Part shown: positions 50,501 to 58,462 of the stretch, in pieces
How positions within the stretch are numbered: position 1 is the stretch's first letter
Layout: each line of letters starts with the position of its first letter
Origin: Arthrobacter sp. cf158
GTDB lineage: Bacteria; Actinomycetota; Actinomycetes; Actinomycetales; Micrococcaceae
NCBI RefSeq assembly: GCF_900106835.1
Contig: NZ_FNNR01000001.1
Span: 37,182-101,181 of the forward strand
Direction of reading: 5' to 3'
DNA: 64,000 nt
The notes under the pieces: generated by a model
Database searches by the model: none
What the model was told of the DNA's origin: nothing
What the model saw: the letters and a program-made list of their open reading frames with translations, nothing else
Translations under genes and position numbers: made by a program

Positions 50501-50556
50501 TGGCGAAACTGACGCTCCGCCCGTTCCAGTTGGTGACCCTACGCTTCGCGCGCTGA
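47530..50556 (+). CDS. Alpha-mannosidase, glycoside hydrolase family 38
   Basis: The 1008-residue enzyme has the GH38 zinc motif GHAHIDSAWLWP at about residue 259, a second block GMWVESDTNMPGG, PDSFGYSG and QFHDILPGSSI, followed by the large beta-sandwich C-terminal half. It cleaves alpha-mannosides; there is no signal peptide, so substrates must be inside the cell. TTG 47530 follows AAGGGGAACTCA. No sugar transporter or regulator adjoins it, so it stands alone, closed by a very strong terminator. Confidence 0.93.
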   Translation: MHDDRRITEQRLDRFVRERILPAIYGRAIPLELSSWDAPGEPVPAAEAMRQLFTPQEHGAPWGKAWSTKWLRLQGEVPQDWGMADSTSVEIIVDLGFNSDAPGFQCEGTAWRADGSIIKAISPRNYHVPLKLLGGGQSVDFYVEAAANPDVAQGWSFAPTPLGDKATSGDEPRYRLGRIAIAELNETVWELNQDIWTLSGLMHELPTELPRRHEILRALEQMLDIMDPDDVAGTAAAGREALRTVLGRPAYASAHELLATGHAHIDSAWLWPVRETMRKCARTFSNVVALMDEDPDFVFSCSSAQQLAWMKEFFPELFVRIREKVKAGQFVPVGGMWVESDTNMPGGEAMARQFVEGKSFFLNEFDVECQEAWLPDSFGYSGAIPQIVKEAGSRWFLTQKISWNKVNRMPHHTFNWEGIDGTRLFTHFPPVDTYNSELHGRELAHAERNFRDHGRGTMSLVPFGYGDGGGGPTREMVAAAHRTADLEGSPKVRMGTAKDFFTKAEAEYTNLPVWVGEMYLEMHRGTYTSQAKTKRGNRRSEHLLREAELWCSTAAVRQGKDYAYPQDELKRLWRLVLLQQFHDILPGSSIAWVHQDAERNYQAIARDLEAIINHAAQALVGAGDKQFLLNAAPHERNGVPALGAAEASGPDTAVRVEETSAGVVLDNGIIRAGLDTDGLLTSLVDHVSGRDAIAPGEAGNLLELFRDTPNEWDAWDIEEFYRRNVTPLTRADAVDLERTPAGVVVVVKRKIGASTITQRITLDAGAKSLGISTTVDWQEREKMLKIAFPLDVRADRSASETQFGHVFRPTHTNTSWEAAKFEICAHRWIHVAEPGYGVAVSNSSSYGHDVTRAVRSDGGTTTTVRNSLLRSARFPDPEADRGEHTLELSIRPGAGIADAVEEGYRTNLKPRYVSGGHAVAPLLSVSNPAVVVEAVKLAEDGSGDVIVRLYESLGERSAATVTVDFEAGGVVATDLLERTVEANGVAVEGPVAKLTLRPFQLVTLRFAR

Positions 50557-50571
50557 GATATTAACCCAGAG

Positions 50572-50619
50572 CAAACGCCAACGGCACTGCGCGAAACCGC
50601 GCAGTGCCGTTGGCGTTTG
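50572..50619. terminator. Strong 22-bp bidirectional terminator
   Basis: A perfect 22-base stem (50572-50593 with 50598-50619, arms opening CAAACGCCAACGG) has a four-base loop AAAC. It separates the mannosidase gene from the convergent ABC operon. Confidence 0.95.
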
Positions 50620-50641
50620 GGGAGTGGGGAGTGGGGGCGGC

Positions 50642-51715
50642 CTATTCGACCAATTCGATGTCCACTGCGTCCTTGAGTATCTGTACCCGCAGAGGAATCA
50701 CCGAGTCATAACCCTTGATTTCCGTGGGGATCTTCTTGGAGAAGACTTCCTCCACCAGGACAGGCATATCCTTCACTCCAGACAGGTAGCGTTTGGCAGC
50801 GAAATCAAACTCTGACCTGTTGTTCCTGATGCGGGTGTTGAGGGCCTTGGCTTCGTCGGCAATCGCCAACAATTCCTCATCAGAGGCGTTGCGTGCGGTT
50901 GCTTCATCCGTCTTCCGGACCAACTGGTCCTTGAGCTGGACGAACTCGTTGTACTTCTCTTCGGATTCTGCCGTGATCCCGGCGTTTGATTCGAGCTGTG
51001 CCACCCGGTTATCAAAGGTGCGGGCAAATTCCACATACGCAATGTTCCTGGATTGCTTGAGTTGCTCCGCGGCTTCCCGGCAGGGCTTTGCAGCCTGCGT
51101 CAGCAACGTTTGGCGCTCCCGCAGGTTGGCCGCCTTGGAACCGACGAACAAGCCGTTGCAGCCTGCGCCATCTTCCCGGAAGAGGCCTTCGAATTCCGGG
51201 TAGGAGTCCACCAGGCCCTCCATGTGGTCAATGAAGCCCTGATACGACTCTGCGAGTTGCCCGGCGGCAACTCCAATTCCGTCCTCGCCCGAATCATGGG
51301 CAAGCTGCACGCTCTTGAGCGCGGTACGGGCCGCCTCTGCCGCTCGCTGGAACTCTTCCCGCTCCTTTGCGGAGTTCTTCTCGGCTTCCTCTTGCGAGGC
51401 GGGGGCGTTGCGTGCCTTCTTGTAGGCGGCTAGGTACGCATTGGCAGCAGGTTGGAGCTTGCCCCTGGCGTCGACCAGCGCGTTGACCTGGTCCCCCTTG
51501 AGGAGCTCGAGGCCTTCCTTGCGCTGCTGGGCGGCGGATTGGGTCACAGCCACCACAGCGGCTGCGGCGATCAGCAACAGGACAACAGCACTGGAGACCA
51601 GGATCAACGCCAACCGCTTTGTGGAACGGGGCTGTTGTGTTTCAACAGGCTGTTGCGCTGGATCGGGTTGGTGCCTTGGCTCAGGTTGTTGCGCCGGGTT
51701 GGTTTCGAAAGTCAT
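50642..51715 (-). CDS. Membrane-anchored helical protein of unknown function (A)
   Basis: I recognise no family. The 357-residue protein has a Gln/Pro-rich cytosolic tail, one membrane segment (about 36-60) and a long extracytoplasmic, mostly helical part rich in A, E, K and L. Two cysteines, in GAGCNGLF and AKPCREAA, are 26 residues apart. The preceding gene encodes a protein of the same plan with an equally spaced pair (25 residues), so the two look like paralogs with a disulfide joining helices. Starts 3 bases after that gene; last gene of the presumed five-gene ABC operon. Confidence 0.8.
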   Translation of the reverse strand: MTFETNPAQQPEPRHQPDPAQQPVETQQPRSTKRLALILVSSAVVLLLIAAAAVVAVTQSAAQQRKEGLELLKGDQVNALVDARGKLQPAANAYLAAYKKARNAPASQEEAEKNSAKEREEFQRAAEAARTALKSVQLAHDSGEDGIGVAAGQLAESYQGFIDHMEGLVDSYPEFEGLFREDGAGCNGLFVGSKAANLRERQTLLTQAAKPCREAAEQLKQSRNIAYVEFARTFDNRVAQLESNAGITAESEEKYNEFVQLKDQLVRKTDEATARNASDEELLAIADEAKALNTRIRNNRSEFDFAAKRYLSGVKDMPVLVEEVFSKKIPTEIKGYDSVIPLRVQILKDAVDIELVE

Positions 51716-51718
51716 GGC

Positions 51719-52627
51719 CTACTCCCCGCCCTTGGCCGCAGCATCAAACTGGTCCGTGCGTTTCTTGAGGGCACTTTCGAACGTTTTGTTGGAGTCATTC
51801 GCCTTGGTGACCAGCTGGTTGTACTTGTCCTTCGCGGCGCTCTCATACTTCTCTTCGGCGGCCGACAAGGCCTGGTTGATATCCAACATTGCCAGACCTG
51901 CGAGTGTACGTTTGGTCAGCCGCTCAAATTCGTCTTTGCCGTCCAGGACTTCTTGTTGCTTATCCCGCTGCCCGCGAATAATGCCTTCCACGGAGGTCAG
52001 CAGCTCGGTTGTTTCAGCATCTGTAGTGGCTTTCGCAGTGCCAATTGAGGCGAGGCAAGCATCGGCAGCCTTAACGTAGTCTTCGGAATACGATTCAGCT
52101 CCTACGTTCAGGGTTGAATGCAACGGCGCACAGGGACCGCCAATGGATTGGGTGATGTTTGCGGTGTTGACCACCAGCTGATCGTTATAGGAAATCACGG
52201 CACCGTAATTTTCCTTGAAGCGGTTGAAAGCGTCGCTGATCTCTTTTTCCTGCATCGCCGACGAGGACCCCATCCGCTCCAGCCGGTCCAGATTTGTCCG
52301 TGACTCGCGTTTCAGGCGGTCACCATCCTGGTTGAGGACCGCGTCCTTCTCCTGCTGCTCGGCGTCCTCTGACATCACGCTTGAGTAGCGGGCAGAAAAC
52401 TGGTTGTACAGGGGATCGTAGAGGTTCATCGAGTTGTCCAGTATCACGCGTTCCTTGTCCAAACGGACAACATCTGCCCGCTGGATCCCGGCAGGGCGGG
52501 ACAGGGCAAACCATGTGCCGATTCCTCCGGCCACGATGGCGATGACCACCGCAGAGACAATGATGATGGTGCGACTGGATCTTTTGCGGTCTGGACCGGC
52601 CGGTGCGTCCAAAGTCTCTTCCCCCAT
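51719..52627 (-). CDS. Membrane-anchored helical protein of unknown function (B)
   Basis: I recognise no family. The 302-residue protein has a short cytosolic tail, one membrane segment (about 20-43) and a helical extracytoplasmic part with paired cysteines in GGPCAPLH and ADACLASI. Charge pattern and cysteine spacing match the next gene. GAGGAG precedes the ATG, and the gap to the ABC ATPase gene is only 28 bases, so it probably belongs to that operon. A scaffold or sensor on the transporter's outer side is one possible role; nothing proves it. Confidence 0.8.
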   Translation of the reverse strand: MGEETLDAPAGPDRKRSSRTIIIVSAVVIAIVAGGIGTWFALSRPAGIQRADVVRLDKERVILDNSMNLYDPLYNQFSARYSSVMSEDAEQQEKDAVLNQDGDRLKRESRTNLDRLERMGSSSAMQEKEISDAFNRFKENYGAVISYNDQLVVNTANITQSIGGPCAPLHSTLNVGAESYSEDYVKAADACLASIGTAKATTDAETTELLTSVEGIIRGQRDKQQEVLDGKDEFERLTKRTLAGLAMLDINQALSAAEEKYESAAKDKYNQLVTKANDSNKTFESALKKRTDQFDAAAKGGE

Positions 52628-52655
52628 GTAGCTGTACTCCTCTTGAGCTGTGCTG

Positions 52656-53459
52656 TTAGACGTCGTGCTGAAGGCGTTTTACGAAAAGTTTGGTCCGTTC
52701 CTGCCGGGGTGCCCGCAACACCTCGGCCGCGGGACCACGCTCCACCACTACGCCGCCGTCCATGAAGATGACTTCATCTGCCACATGCTGGGCGAAGGCG
52801 AGTTCGTGGGTCACGATCACCATGGTCCAGCCCTCTTCGGCGAGTTCCTTGATAACGCCCAGGACGTCGCCCACCAGTTCGGGGTCCAACGCTGACGTGG
52901 GCTCGTCGAACAGGAGCAGCTGTGGCTTGAGCGCCAGAGCCCGCACGATTCCCACGCGCTGCTGCTGGCCACCTGAGAGCTCGAACGGGTAGGCATCGCG
53001 CTTGTCGGACAGGCCAACGCGTTCCAGCAACCGTTCGGCCTCGGCGACGGCCTCGGCTTTGGGACGTTTCTGGACCTGGACCGGACCCTCGATGATGTTC
53101 TTCAGAACGGTCATATGCGGGAAAAGGTTGTAGTGCTGGAAAACCATCGCGCTGCGGTCACGCAGGGCCGCGATGTCCTTCTTGCCAACCTTGGCGCCGA
53201 AATCGATGGCGAGGCCGCCCGAATCGCCGCCGTTGTCCCCAAAGGTGACGGTGCCGCCGTCGGGAACTTCCAAGCCGTTGAGCGATCGCAGGACGGTGGT
53301 CTTGCCTGAACCTGACGGTCCGATCAAAGCAACTACCTGTCCGCGGTGGATATCGATGTCGATGTCCCGCAGCACCTTGTTGTTGCCGAAGGCCTTGGCG
53401 AGGTTCCTGGCTTTGAGAACCGACGTGACACGTGGCTCCGGGCTGTTAGTGGGCGACAT
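52656..53459 (-). CDS. Amino-acid ABC transporter ATP-binding protein
   Basis: The 267-residue ATPase has Walker A GPSGSGKTT, Q-loop FQHYNLFPHMTVL, signature LSGGQQQRVGI, Walker B LLLFDEPTSALD and the switch His in IVTHEL. It belongs to the polar amino-acid (GlnQ/TcyC/TcyN) group. ATG 53459 lies inside the end of the permease gene (14-base overlap), so a longer upstream frame is discarded. Confidence 0.95.
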   Translation of the reverse strand: MSPTNSPEPRVTSVLKARNLAKAFGNNKVLRDIDIDIHRGQVVALIGPSGSGKTTVLRSLNGLEVPDGGTVTFGDNGGDSGGLAIDFGAKVGKKDIAALRDRSAMVFQHYNLFPHMTVLKNIIEGPVQVQKRPKAEAVAEAERLLERVGLSDKRDAYPFELSGGQQQRVGIVRALALKPQLLLFDEPTSALDPELVGDVLGVIKELAEEGWTMVIVTHELAFAQHVADEVIFMDGGVVVERGPAAEVLRAPRQERTKLFVKRLQHDV

Positions 53460-54105
53460 AGCGGTCCAATCTCCTTTCCACGGCGGACTGCGCAGTGGAA
53501 AGGACCAGGCAGATGACCCAGTAGACCAAGGCCGCCTGCAGGTACAGGGCCATGAACTCCTGGCTGAAGGCGGCGATCTGCTGGGCATTGCGGAACAGTT
53601 CGGTGACCAGGATCAGGGAGGCGAGGGACGTGTCCTTCACCAGCGAGATGAAGGTGTTGGACAACGGTGGAACGGACACGCGTGCCGCCTGGGGGAGGAT
53701 GATGCGCACCAGGGTCTGGGGACGGGACATGCCGATGGTGTGGCCGGCCTCCCACTGGCCCTTGGGAACAGACAGAATGGCTGCCCGAATGATCTCCGCC
53801 GCGTACCCGCCAACATTCAGTGAGAACGCGATGATGGCGCTGGGCCACGGATCAAGCCGGATACCAATGCTGGGCAGGCCAAAGAAGATCACAAACAGCT
53901 GCACCAACAGGGGAGTGCCGCGGATCACCGAGACGTAGAACCGGCCGATTCCGGAGAGCAGCCAGTTGGAACTGAGCCTCATCAGGGCTACTACCAACGC
54001 CAGGATCAAGCCGAAGGCAAAGGAAGCCAGCGTAAGGGGGATGGTCCCCGTGACGGCACCGGTGATGAGCGGACCGAAGGAACTCCAGATGAGGTCCCAG
54101 TTCAT
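53446..54105 (-). CDS. Amino-acid ABC transporter permease
   Basis: The 219-residue permease has about five membrane segments and the His/Glu/Met-family pattern (YVSVIRGTPLLVQLF near the start and the EAA loop GMSRPQTLVRIILPQAAR). It forms the channel with the neighbouring ATPase. Its ATG directly abuts the stop of the binding-protein gene. Confidence 0.94.
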   Translation of the reverse strand: MNWDLIWSSFGPLITGAVTGTIPLTLASFAFGLILALVVALMRLSSNWLLSGIGRFYVSVIRGTPLLVQLFVIFFGLPSIGIRLDPWPSAIIAFSLNVGGYAAEIIRAAILSVPKGQWEAGHTIGMSRPQTLVRIILPQAARVSVPPLSNTFISLVKDTSLASLILVTELFRNAQQIAAFSQEFMALYLQAALVYWVICLVLSTAQSAVERRLDRYVAH

Positions 54106-54921
54106 CTACTTGGTGACGTCCGCGCCGAAGTACTTATCGGAGATCTTTGCCAGGGTGCCGTCCGCCGTGAGGTCGGCAAGGGCTTTGTCTACTGCCGCGG
54201 TGAGCTCGGTGGAACCCTTGCGGAACACCAGGGCGCTCTCCGTCTTGTCAGGTGCCTCGGCAGCGACCTTCAGTCCGGAATCCGGGGTGGTCTTTGCATA
54301 GTCGAGGTAGGTGAGTTTGTCGTTCACCGTGGCATCCACGCGTCCCTGCTGCACCAAAGTGGCGGACTGGGCCCAGCCTTCCACCGATTGGACGTTGGCA
54401 CCGGCCTCAACGGCCATTTTGTAGAAGTTGCTGGTCAAAGACTGGGCGGTGGTCTTGCCCTTGAGATCGGCGAAGCTGTTGATGCTGGTGTTGTCCGACT
54501 TTGTCACAACAACACCCGTGGAAATGGTGTACGGAGTGGAGAAGTCGTACTTGGCCTTCCGCTCGTCATTGATGGAGATCTGGTTGGCGATGGTATCGAA
54601 CCGCTTGGCATCAAGGCCGGCGAAGATGCCATCGAACTGGGTCTCCTGGAAGGTGGCCTTCACACCGAGTTTCCCGGCCACGGCCTGCGCAATCTCGACG
54701 TCGAATCCCGTGAGTTCGCCCGCACCTTCAGCGTGGAAGCTGAAAGGCCGGTAAGTGCCTTCGGTGGCGATGACGAGTTCGCCCTTGGACTTCACATCGG
54801 ACAGGGAAGTGTCGCCGCCGGACTGGGCGGGCGCCGATCCGCCGCCGCACGCAGAAAGTGCAAGGGCGGCTGATGCCAGGGTGGCGGCGAGGACAGAGCG
54901 ACGGGTGCGAAGGCTGGTCAT
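54106..54921 (-). CDS. Amino-acid ABC transporter substrate-binding lipoprotein
   Basis: The 271-residue protein has a Tat-like/Sec signal with lipobox ALSACGGG (Cys about 25) and a family-3 binding fold (GELVIATEGTYRPFSFH, FDVEIAQAVAGKLG, DGIFAGLDAKRFD). Residues resemble cystine-binding TcyA/TcyK proteins, but the ligand is not certain. First gene of the operon; a 240-base gap with a terminator of the preceding unit lies upstream. Confidence 0.93.
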   Translation of the reverse strand: MTSLRTRRSVLAATLASAALALSACGGGSAPAQSGGDTSLSDVKSKGELVIATEGTYRPFSFHAEGAGELTGFDVEIAQAVAGKLGVKATFQETQFDGIFAGLDAKRFDTIANQISINDERKAKYDFSTPYTISTGVVVTKSDNTSINSFADLKGKTTAQSLTSNFYKMAVEAGANVQSVEGWAQSATLVQQGRVDATVNDKLTYLDYAKTTPDSGLKVAAEAPDKTESALVFRKGSTELTAAVDKALADLTADGTLAKISDKYFGADVTK

Positions 54922-54991
54922 GGAGCCATCTTAGTCACGGCAAGGAACCCAGCCTTCTGAGCGGCTTGCGGTAGGCAACAAAAGTGCCGTT

Positions 54992-55035
54992 AAAAAGGCT
55001 GAGTGGGGGCGGTCCCCAACAGCCCGCCACCACTC
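54992..55035 (-). terminator. Intrinsic terminator downstream of HTH/membrane operon
   Basis: On the minus strand GAGTGGTGGCGG (from 55035) pairs with CCGCCCCCACTC (to 55001) with one mismatch, followed by AGCC and five T. It ends the unit at 55162-56588, or could attenuate the ABC operon, whose start lies 71 bases further on. The rest of 54922-55161 shows only a short GTGATCAC palindrome. Confidence 0.8.
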
Positions 55036-55161
55036 ATCCCCCCAATTGTGATCACGTGGGCGCCACATCCACCGGAAACCCGTTCTCTGATTCCGGTGTC
55101 AGGCTGCAGCCGCGTTCACACATTCATGATTGTGCCACGATCTAATGGTTTTGTGAAAGTC

Positions 55162-55869
55162 TTACGCTGAGAGACGTCGTTTTCGCCGCGAATAGGCCTT
55201 GGAGAACCAAATTCCGGCCAGTCCAATGGCTGTGGCCAGCACTGCGGAGTAGTTGATCAGCGAACGCAACCACAGGTGGACCAGCGGGATCAGGGGGAAG
55301 AACTGGGAGATCAACAGCAAGGCCAGGCCGAGGAAGAGCAGGGCCGAGGCGCCCCTCAGCAAGGCAGGGTAGCGCCCCACGATGGTCCGCCAGATCGCAG
55401 GCAACAAGCACGCTGACACATAGCCGGGATAAAAGCGGCCCAAGGCCGCGTAGGCCTCCATTGAAGGTCCCCACGTCAGCCCCGTCATGCCCACGGTGGA
55501 ACCGCGCGTGTCCGTGATGACGAAGAAGAAGATGGTCAGCGCCACGGTAAAACCCAGGACGGTCAGCCCCCAGGGGCCGCGTATGGCGCGGACGGCGGAC
55601 TGCGAGCCGAAGCCCATGGCGATCTTGATACCCATGAGCAGAAACGTTCCGTAGAGCAGGAACCGCAGGATCAGGTTTGTGACGTTGATTCCGCCCAAGA
55701 GTGCGTCGATGGCAAGGTAGGGCCCCTCAATGCTGAGGAGGATGTCCAAGGTGATCAACGCGAAGATGTAGAAAACCACCCGGTTCTCACCCCGGATGAG
55801 ACTCGGGACCCTGGCAATCGTAATTGCCAGGCAAACAGCCAGCGTTACCCAGGGCAGGACAGCTGTCAT
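55162..55869 (-). CDS. Seven-TM membrane protein, MAB_1171c-like
   Basis: The 235-residue protein has about seven hydrophobic segments and a basic C-terminus (YSRRKRRLSA). It resembles the membrane proteins (MAB_1171c type) that in actinobacteria follow an HTH regulator gene; their function is unknown. ATG 55869 overlaps the regulator's stop by four bases, so the two are coupled. Confidence 0.75.
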   Translation of the reverse strand: MTAVLPWVTLAVCLAITIARVPSLIRGENRVVFYIFALITLDILLSIEGPYLAIDALLGGINVTNLILRFLLYGTFLLMGIKIAMGFGSQSAVRAIRGPWGLTVLGFTVALTIFFFVITDTRGSTVGMTGLTWGPSMEAYAALGRFYPGYVSACLLPAIWRTIVGRYPALLRGASALLFLGLALLLISQFFPLIPLVHLWLRSLINYSAVLATAIGLAGIWFSKAYSRRKRRLSA

Positions 55870-56588
55870 CCGAGGTTCTCCCAAATTCGTTCAGTTCGTT
55901 CGTGGTCTTGTTCTTGCCGGCGGAGGGTCTTGCCCAGTGCCAGGAGCCGTTCGCCGGCCAGGGTTACCAGTTCGCTCTGGGACATCCGGTCCAAGGCTTC
56001 CCGGCGGGCATTCGGCGGCCACCCGGCCTCGGCCTCTGTAATGAGGCCTCCCGCCACGAGCCCTCCGGCCGGCCCCACTCCTCCAGCGCGCGACGTGGCG
56101 ATGGCCAGCTCTGGCGGGAGCCTGTTGGCGGTCAGATGCGCAGAGAAATTCTGTGGGGCGATCCCGGTGGCGTCACTGACCCGGTGACGCAACTCGCCGT
56201 CGTCGATCGCGTCCACCCAGTTCCGCACCGACGTAGGGTGCGGCGGTTCGGAAAGGGAAGCGGCGGGGGCAGAACCGGGTTCACTACGCTCCACCACTGA
56301 CCGGAGCAAATCGATGGTGGCGATCTGGCTGACGAGTTCGCAACCCGTGGGCGGCACGGCGGCGCCACGAAGATCCGAGTAGAGGTCAAAGGTGGACAGG
56401 GCTTCCACCGGGTTCAGGTGGAAGCCGCGGCTGATGCTTACCAGGGTGGACTCGGCCACCTTGCCGCGGACCAACTGCTGGGCCAGGGTTGTCCGTTTGA
56501 TGCCGGCGATCCTGCAGACGTCAGCCGTGCTGGCATCGGGCGCAACGCCATGAAGCCAGCGCTGGAACGCCTTGGATTGTAAGGGCAT
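55866..56588 (-). CDS. Helix-turn-helix regulator paired with membrane protein
   Basis: The 240-residue protein has an N-terminal helix-turn-helix (VCRIAGIKRTTLAQQLVRGK, followed by VAESTLVSISRGFHLNPVEAL), a middle part and a second segment that repeats an XRE-like pattern (HRVSDATGIAPQNFSAHLTANR). It is probably a transcription factor for itself and the coupled membrane gene. No ligand can be inferred. Confidence 0.75.
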   Translation of the reverse strand: MPLQSKAFQRWLHGVAPDASTADVCRIAGIKRTTLAQQLVRGKVAESTLVSISRGFHLNPVEALSTFDLYSDLRGAAVPPTGCELVSQIATIDLLRSVVERSEPGSAPAASLSEPPHPTSVRNWVDAIDDGELRHRVSDATGIAPQNFSAHLTANRLPPELAIATSRAGGVGPAGGLVAGGLITEAEAGWPPNARREALDRMSQSELVTLAGERLLALGKTLRRQEQDHERTERIWENLG

Positions 56589-56655
56589 GTGGAGCTTTCC
56601 GGGAAGAGTATCGGGTCAGGACCGGGGCGGACCCTAAGTGGGAGTACGAATCGAT

Positions 56656-56736
56656 TTTACGCCGACGCCACATTGAATTATGCTTGATGCTTGAACCCGC
56701 TGGTCCGTACACCCCCCAAGTCCGGACCAGCGGGTT
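56656..56736 (+). promoter_or_regulatory. Promoter and 5' terminator-like hairpin of the ABC-F gene
   Basis: TTTACG (56656-56661), 17 bases, TATGCT (56679-56684) is a good promoter. AACCCGCTGGTCCG (56694-56707) pairs perfectly with CGGACCAGCGGGTT (56723-56736), followed by a T run to 56739. No other plus-strand gene lies upstream, so the hairpin belongs to the leader of the ABC-F gene, 62 bases before its start. Confidence 0.8.
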
Positions 56737-56798
56737 TTTCCATGCCTGCGGGAATCGCGGCCTGATTTCCTGCGTTCCCTTGCTGGAGGATAGACACA

Positions 56799-58460
56799 AT
56801 GACTGCAACTTTGGTGGCCAAGGATCTTGCCGGTGGCCACGGCCACCGCACCCTTTTTTCGGACCTTTCGCTGACCGTTGCGCCCGGCGATGTGGTGGGC
56901 GTTGTGGGCGCGAATGGTGCGGGCAAGTCCACGCTGTTGCGCATCCTCGCGGGAGTGGATCAACCACAGGCTGGAACCGTCAGCCTGGCGCCGTCGGACG
57001 CCTTTGTGGGCTGGTTGCCGCAGGAACACGAGCGTACGCAGGGCGAGACCATCGCTGCCTATATTGCCCGCCGTACCGGTTGTGCGCAGGCAACCATGGA
57101 GATGGAGTCCACCGCGGAGGCCCTCGGCTCCGGGGCACCAGGATCGGATGACGCGTACTCCCTGGCTTTCGACCGCTGGATGGCATCCGGCGCGGCAGAC
57201 CTTGAGGACCGCATCCCGGCCGTCCTGGCAGATCTCGGCTTGGACCTTGGTGCGGAGGCCCTCATGACGGGGCTCTCCGGCGGGCAGGCTGCCCGTGTCG
57301 CGCTGGCCGCACTGCTGCTGAGCCGCTTCGACGTGGTCCTCCTGGATGAACCCACCAATGACCTCGACCTCGATGGGCTGGCCAGGCTTGAGGCCTTCGT
57401 CCAAGGCCTGCGGGGCGGTGTGGTGCTGGTTTCCCATGACCGCGAATTCCTGGCACGCTGCGTCACCACGGTGGTGGAGTTGGACCTCGCCCAGAATTCC
57501 GTTGCCGTATACGACGGCGGCTACGAGGCCTTCCTGGAGGAGCGTGCCGTGGCCAAGCGTCACGCCCGCGAACGGTACGAGGAGTTCGCCAATACCAAGG
57601 CCGACCTCGTTTCCCGGGCGCGCACCCAACGCGAGTGGAGTTCACAGGGCGTCCGGAATGCCATGAAGAAGAACCCGGACAATGACAAGATCCGGCGCGC
57701 GGCGAGCAGCGAATCGTCCGAGAAGCAGGCGCAGAAGGTCCGCCAGATGGAGTCCCGCATCGCCCGGCTCACGGAGGTGGAGGAGCCGCGCAAGGAGTGG
57801 CAGCTGCAGTTCAGCATCGGCCAGGCACCCCGCTCAAGTGCCGTCGTCGCAACGTTGCGCAACGTTGTGGCACGCCAAGGTGACTTCACGCTGGGTCCGG
57901 TGAACCTGCAGCTCAACGGTGGCGAACGCATCGGCATCACGGGACCCAACGGTGCCGGCAAGTCGACGCTCCTGCGCCTCTTGCTGGGGACGCAGGAACC
58001 GGACGACGGCGATGCCTCCATGGGTGCCTCTGTGGCGATTGGTGAAATCGACCAGGCCCGCGGACTGCTCGACGGCGGGCAGCAGCTGGGCGACGCCGTC
58101 GAGGCCGTGCTGGTGGACTGGAACAGTGCCGACGTCCGCACGCTCCTTGCCAAGTTCGGACTGAAGGCGGATCACACGTCGCGGACGGTGGATTCGTTGT
58201 CCCCGGGGGAGCGGACACGGGCAGCCCTGGCTCTCCTGCAGGCCCGTGGAGTGAACCTGTTGGTACTTGATGAGCCCACCAACCATTTGGACCTTCCCGC
58301 GATCGAGCAACTGGAAGAGGCGCTGGAGAGCTATGAAGGCGCCCTCCTGCTGGTTACCCACGACCGCCGGCTGTTGGAGAACGTTCGCCTTGATTCGCGC
58401 TGGCACTTGGACAACGGCCAGGTCCAGGAACTTCACCACATCCCAAGCCAGGAGAAATAA
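56799..58460 (+). CDS. ABC-F family ribosomal ATPase
   Basis: The 553-residue protein has two ABC domains (Walker A GANGAGKST and GPNGAGKST; signatures LSGGQ and LSPGE; Walker B LLDEPTNDLD and VLDEPTNHLD) and no membrane segments, joined by a charged linker of about 80 residues (KADLVSRARTQREWSSQGV onward). ABC-F proteins act at the ribosomal E site; several actinobacterial members protect against macrolides or lincosamides. GGAGG precedes the ATG. It is coupled to an ABC exporter, and its leader holds a terminator-like hairpin, which suits an inducible resistance factor. Resistance is inference. Confidence 0.92.
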   Translation: MTATLVAKDLAGGHGHRTLFSDLSLTVAPGDVVGVVGANGAGKSTLLRILAGVDQPQAGTVSLAPSDAFVGWLPQEHERTQGETIAAYIARRTGCAQATMEMESTAEALGSGAPGSDDAYSLAFDRWMASGAADLEDRIPAVLADLGLDLGAEALMTGLSGGQAARVALAALLLSRFDVVLLDEPTNDLDLDGLARLEAFVQGLRGGVVLVSHDREFLARCVTTVVELDLAQNSVAVYDGGYEAFLEERAVAKRHARERYEEFANTKADLVSRARTQREWSSQGVRNAMKKNPDNDKIRRAASSESSEKQAQKVRQMESRIARLTEVEEPRKEWQLQFSIGQAPRSSAVVATLRNVVARQGDFTLGPVNLQLNGGERIGITGPNGAGKSTLLRLLLGTQEPDDGDASMGASVAIGEIDQARGLLDGGQQLGDAVEAVLVDWNSADVRTLLAKFGLKADHTSRTVDSLSPGERTRAALALLQARGVNLLVLDEPTNHLDLPAIEQLEEALESYEGALLLVTHDRRLLENVRLDSRWHLDNGQVQELHHIPSQEK

Positions 58461-58462
58461 CC

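Noticed and set aside
56680..56694. Leader peptide MLDA before the ABC-F hairpin
   Set aside because: No ribosome site, and the best promoter would start transcription at or after this tiny frame.
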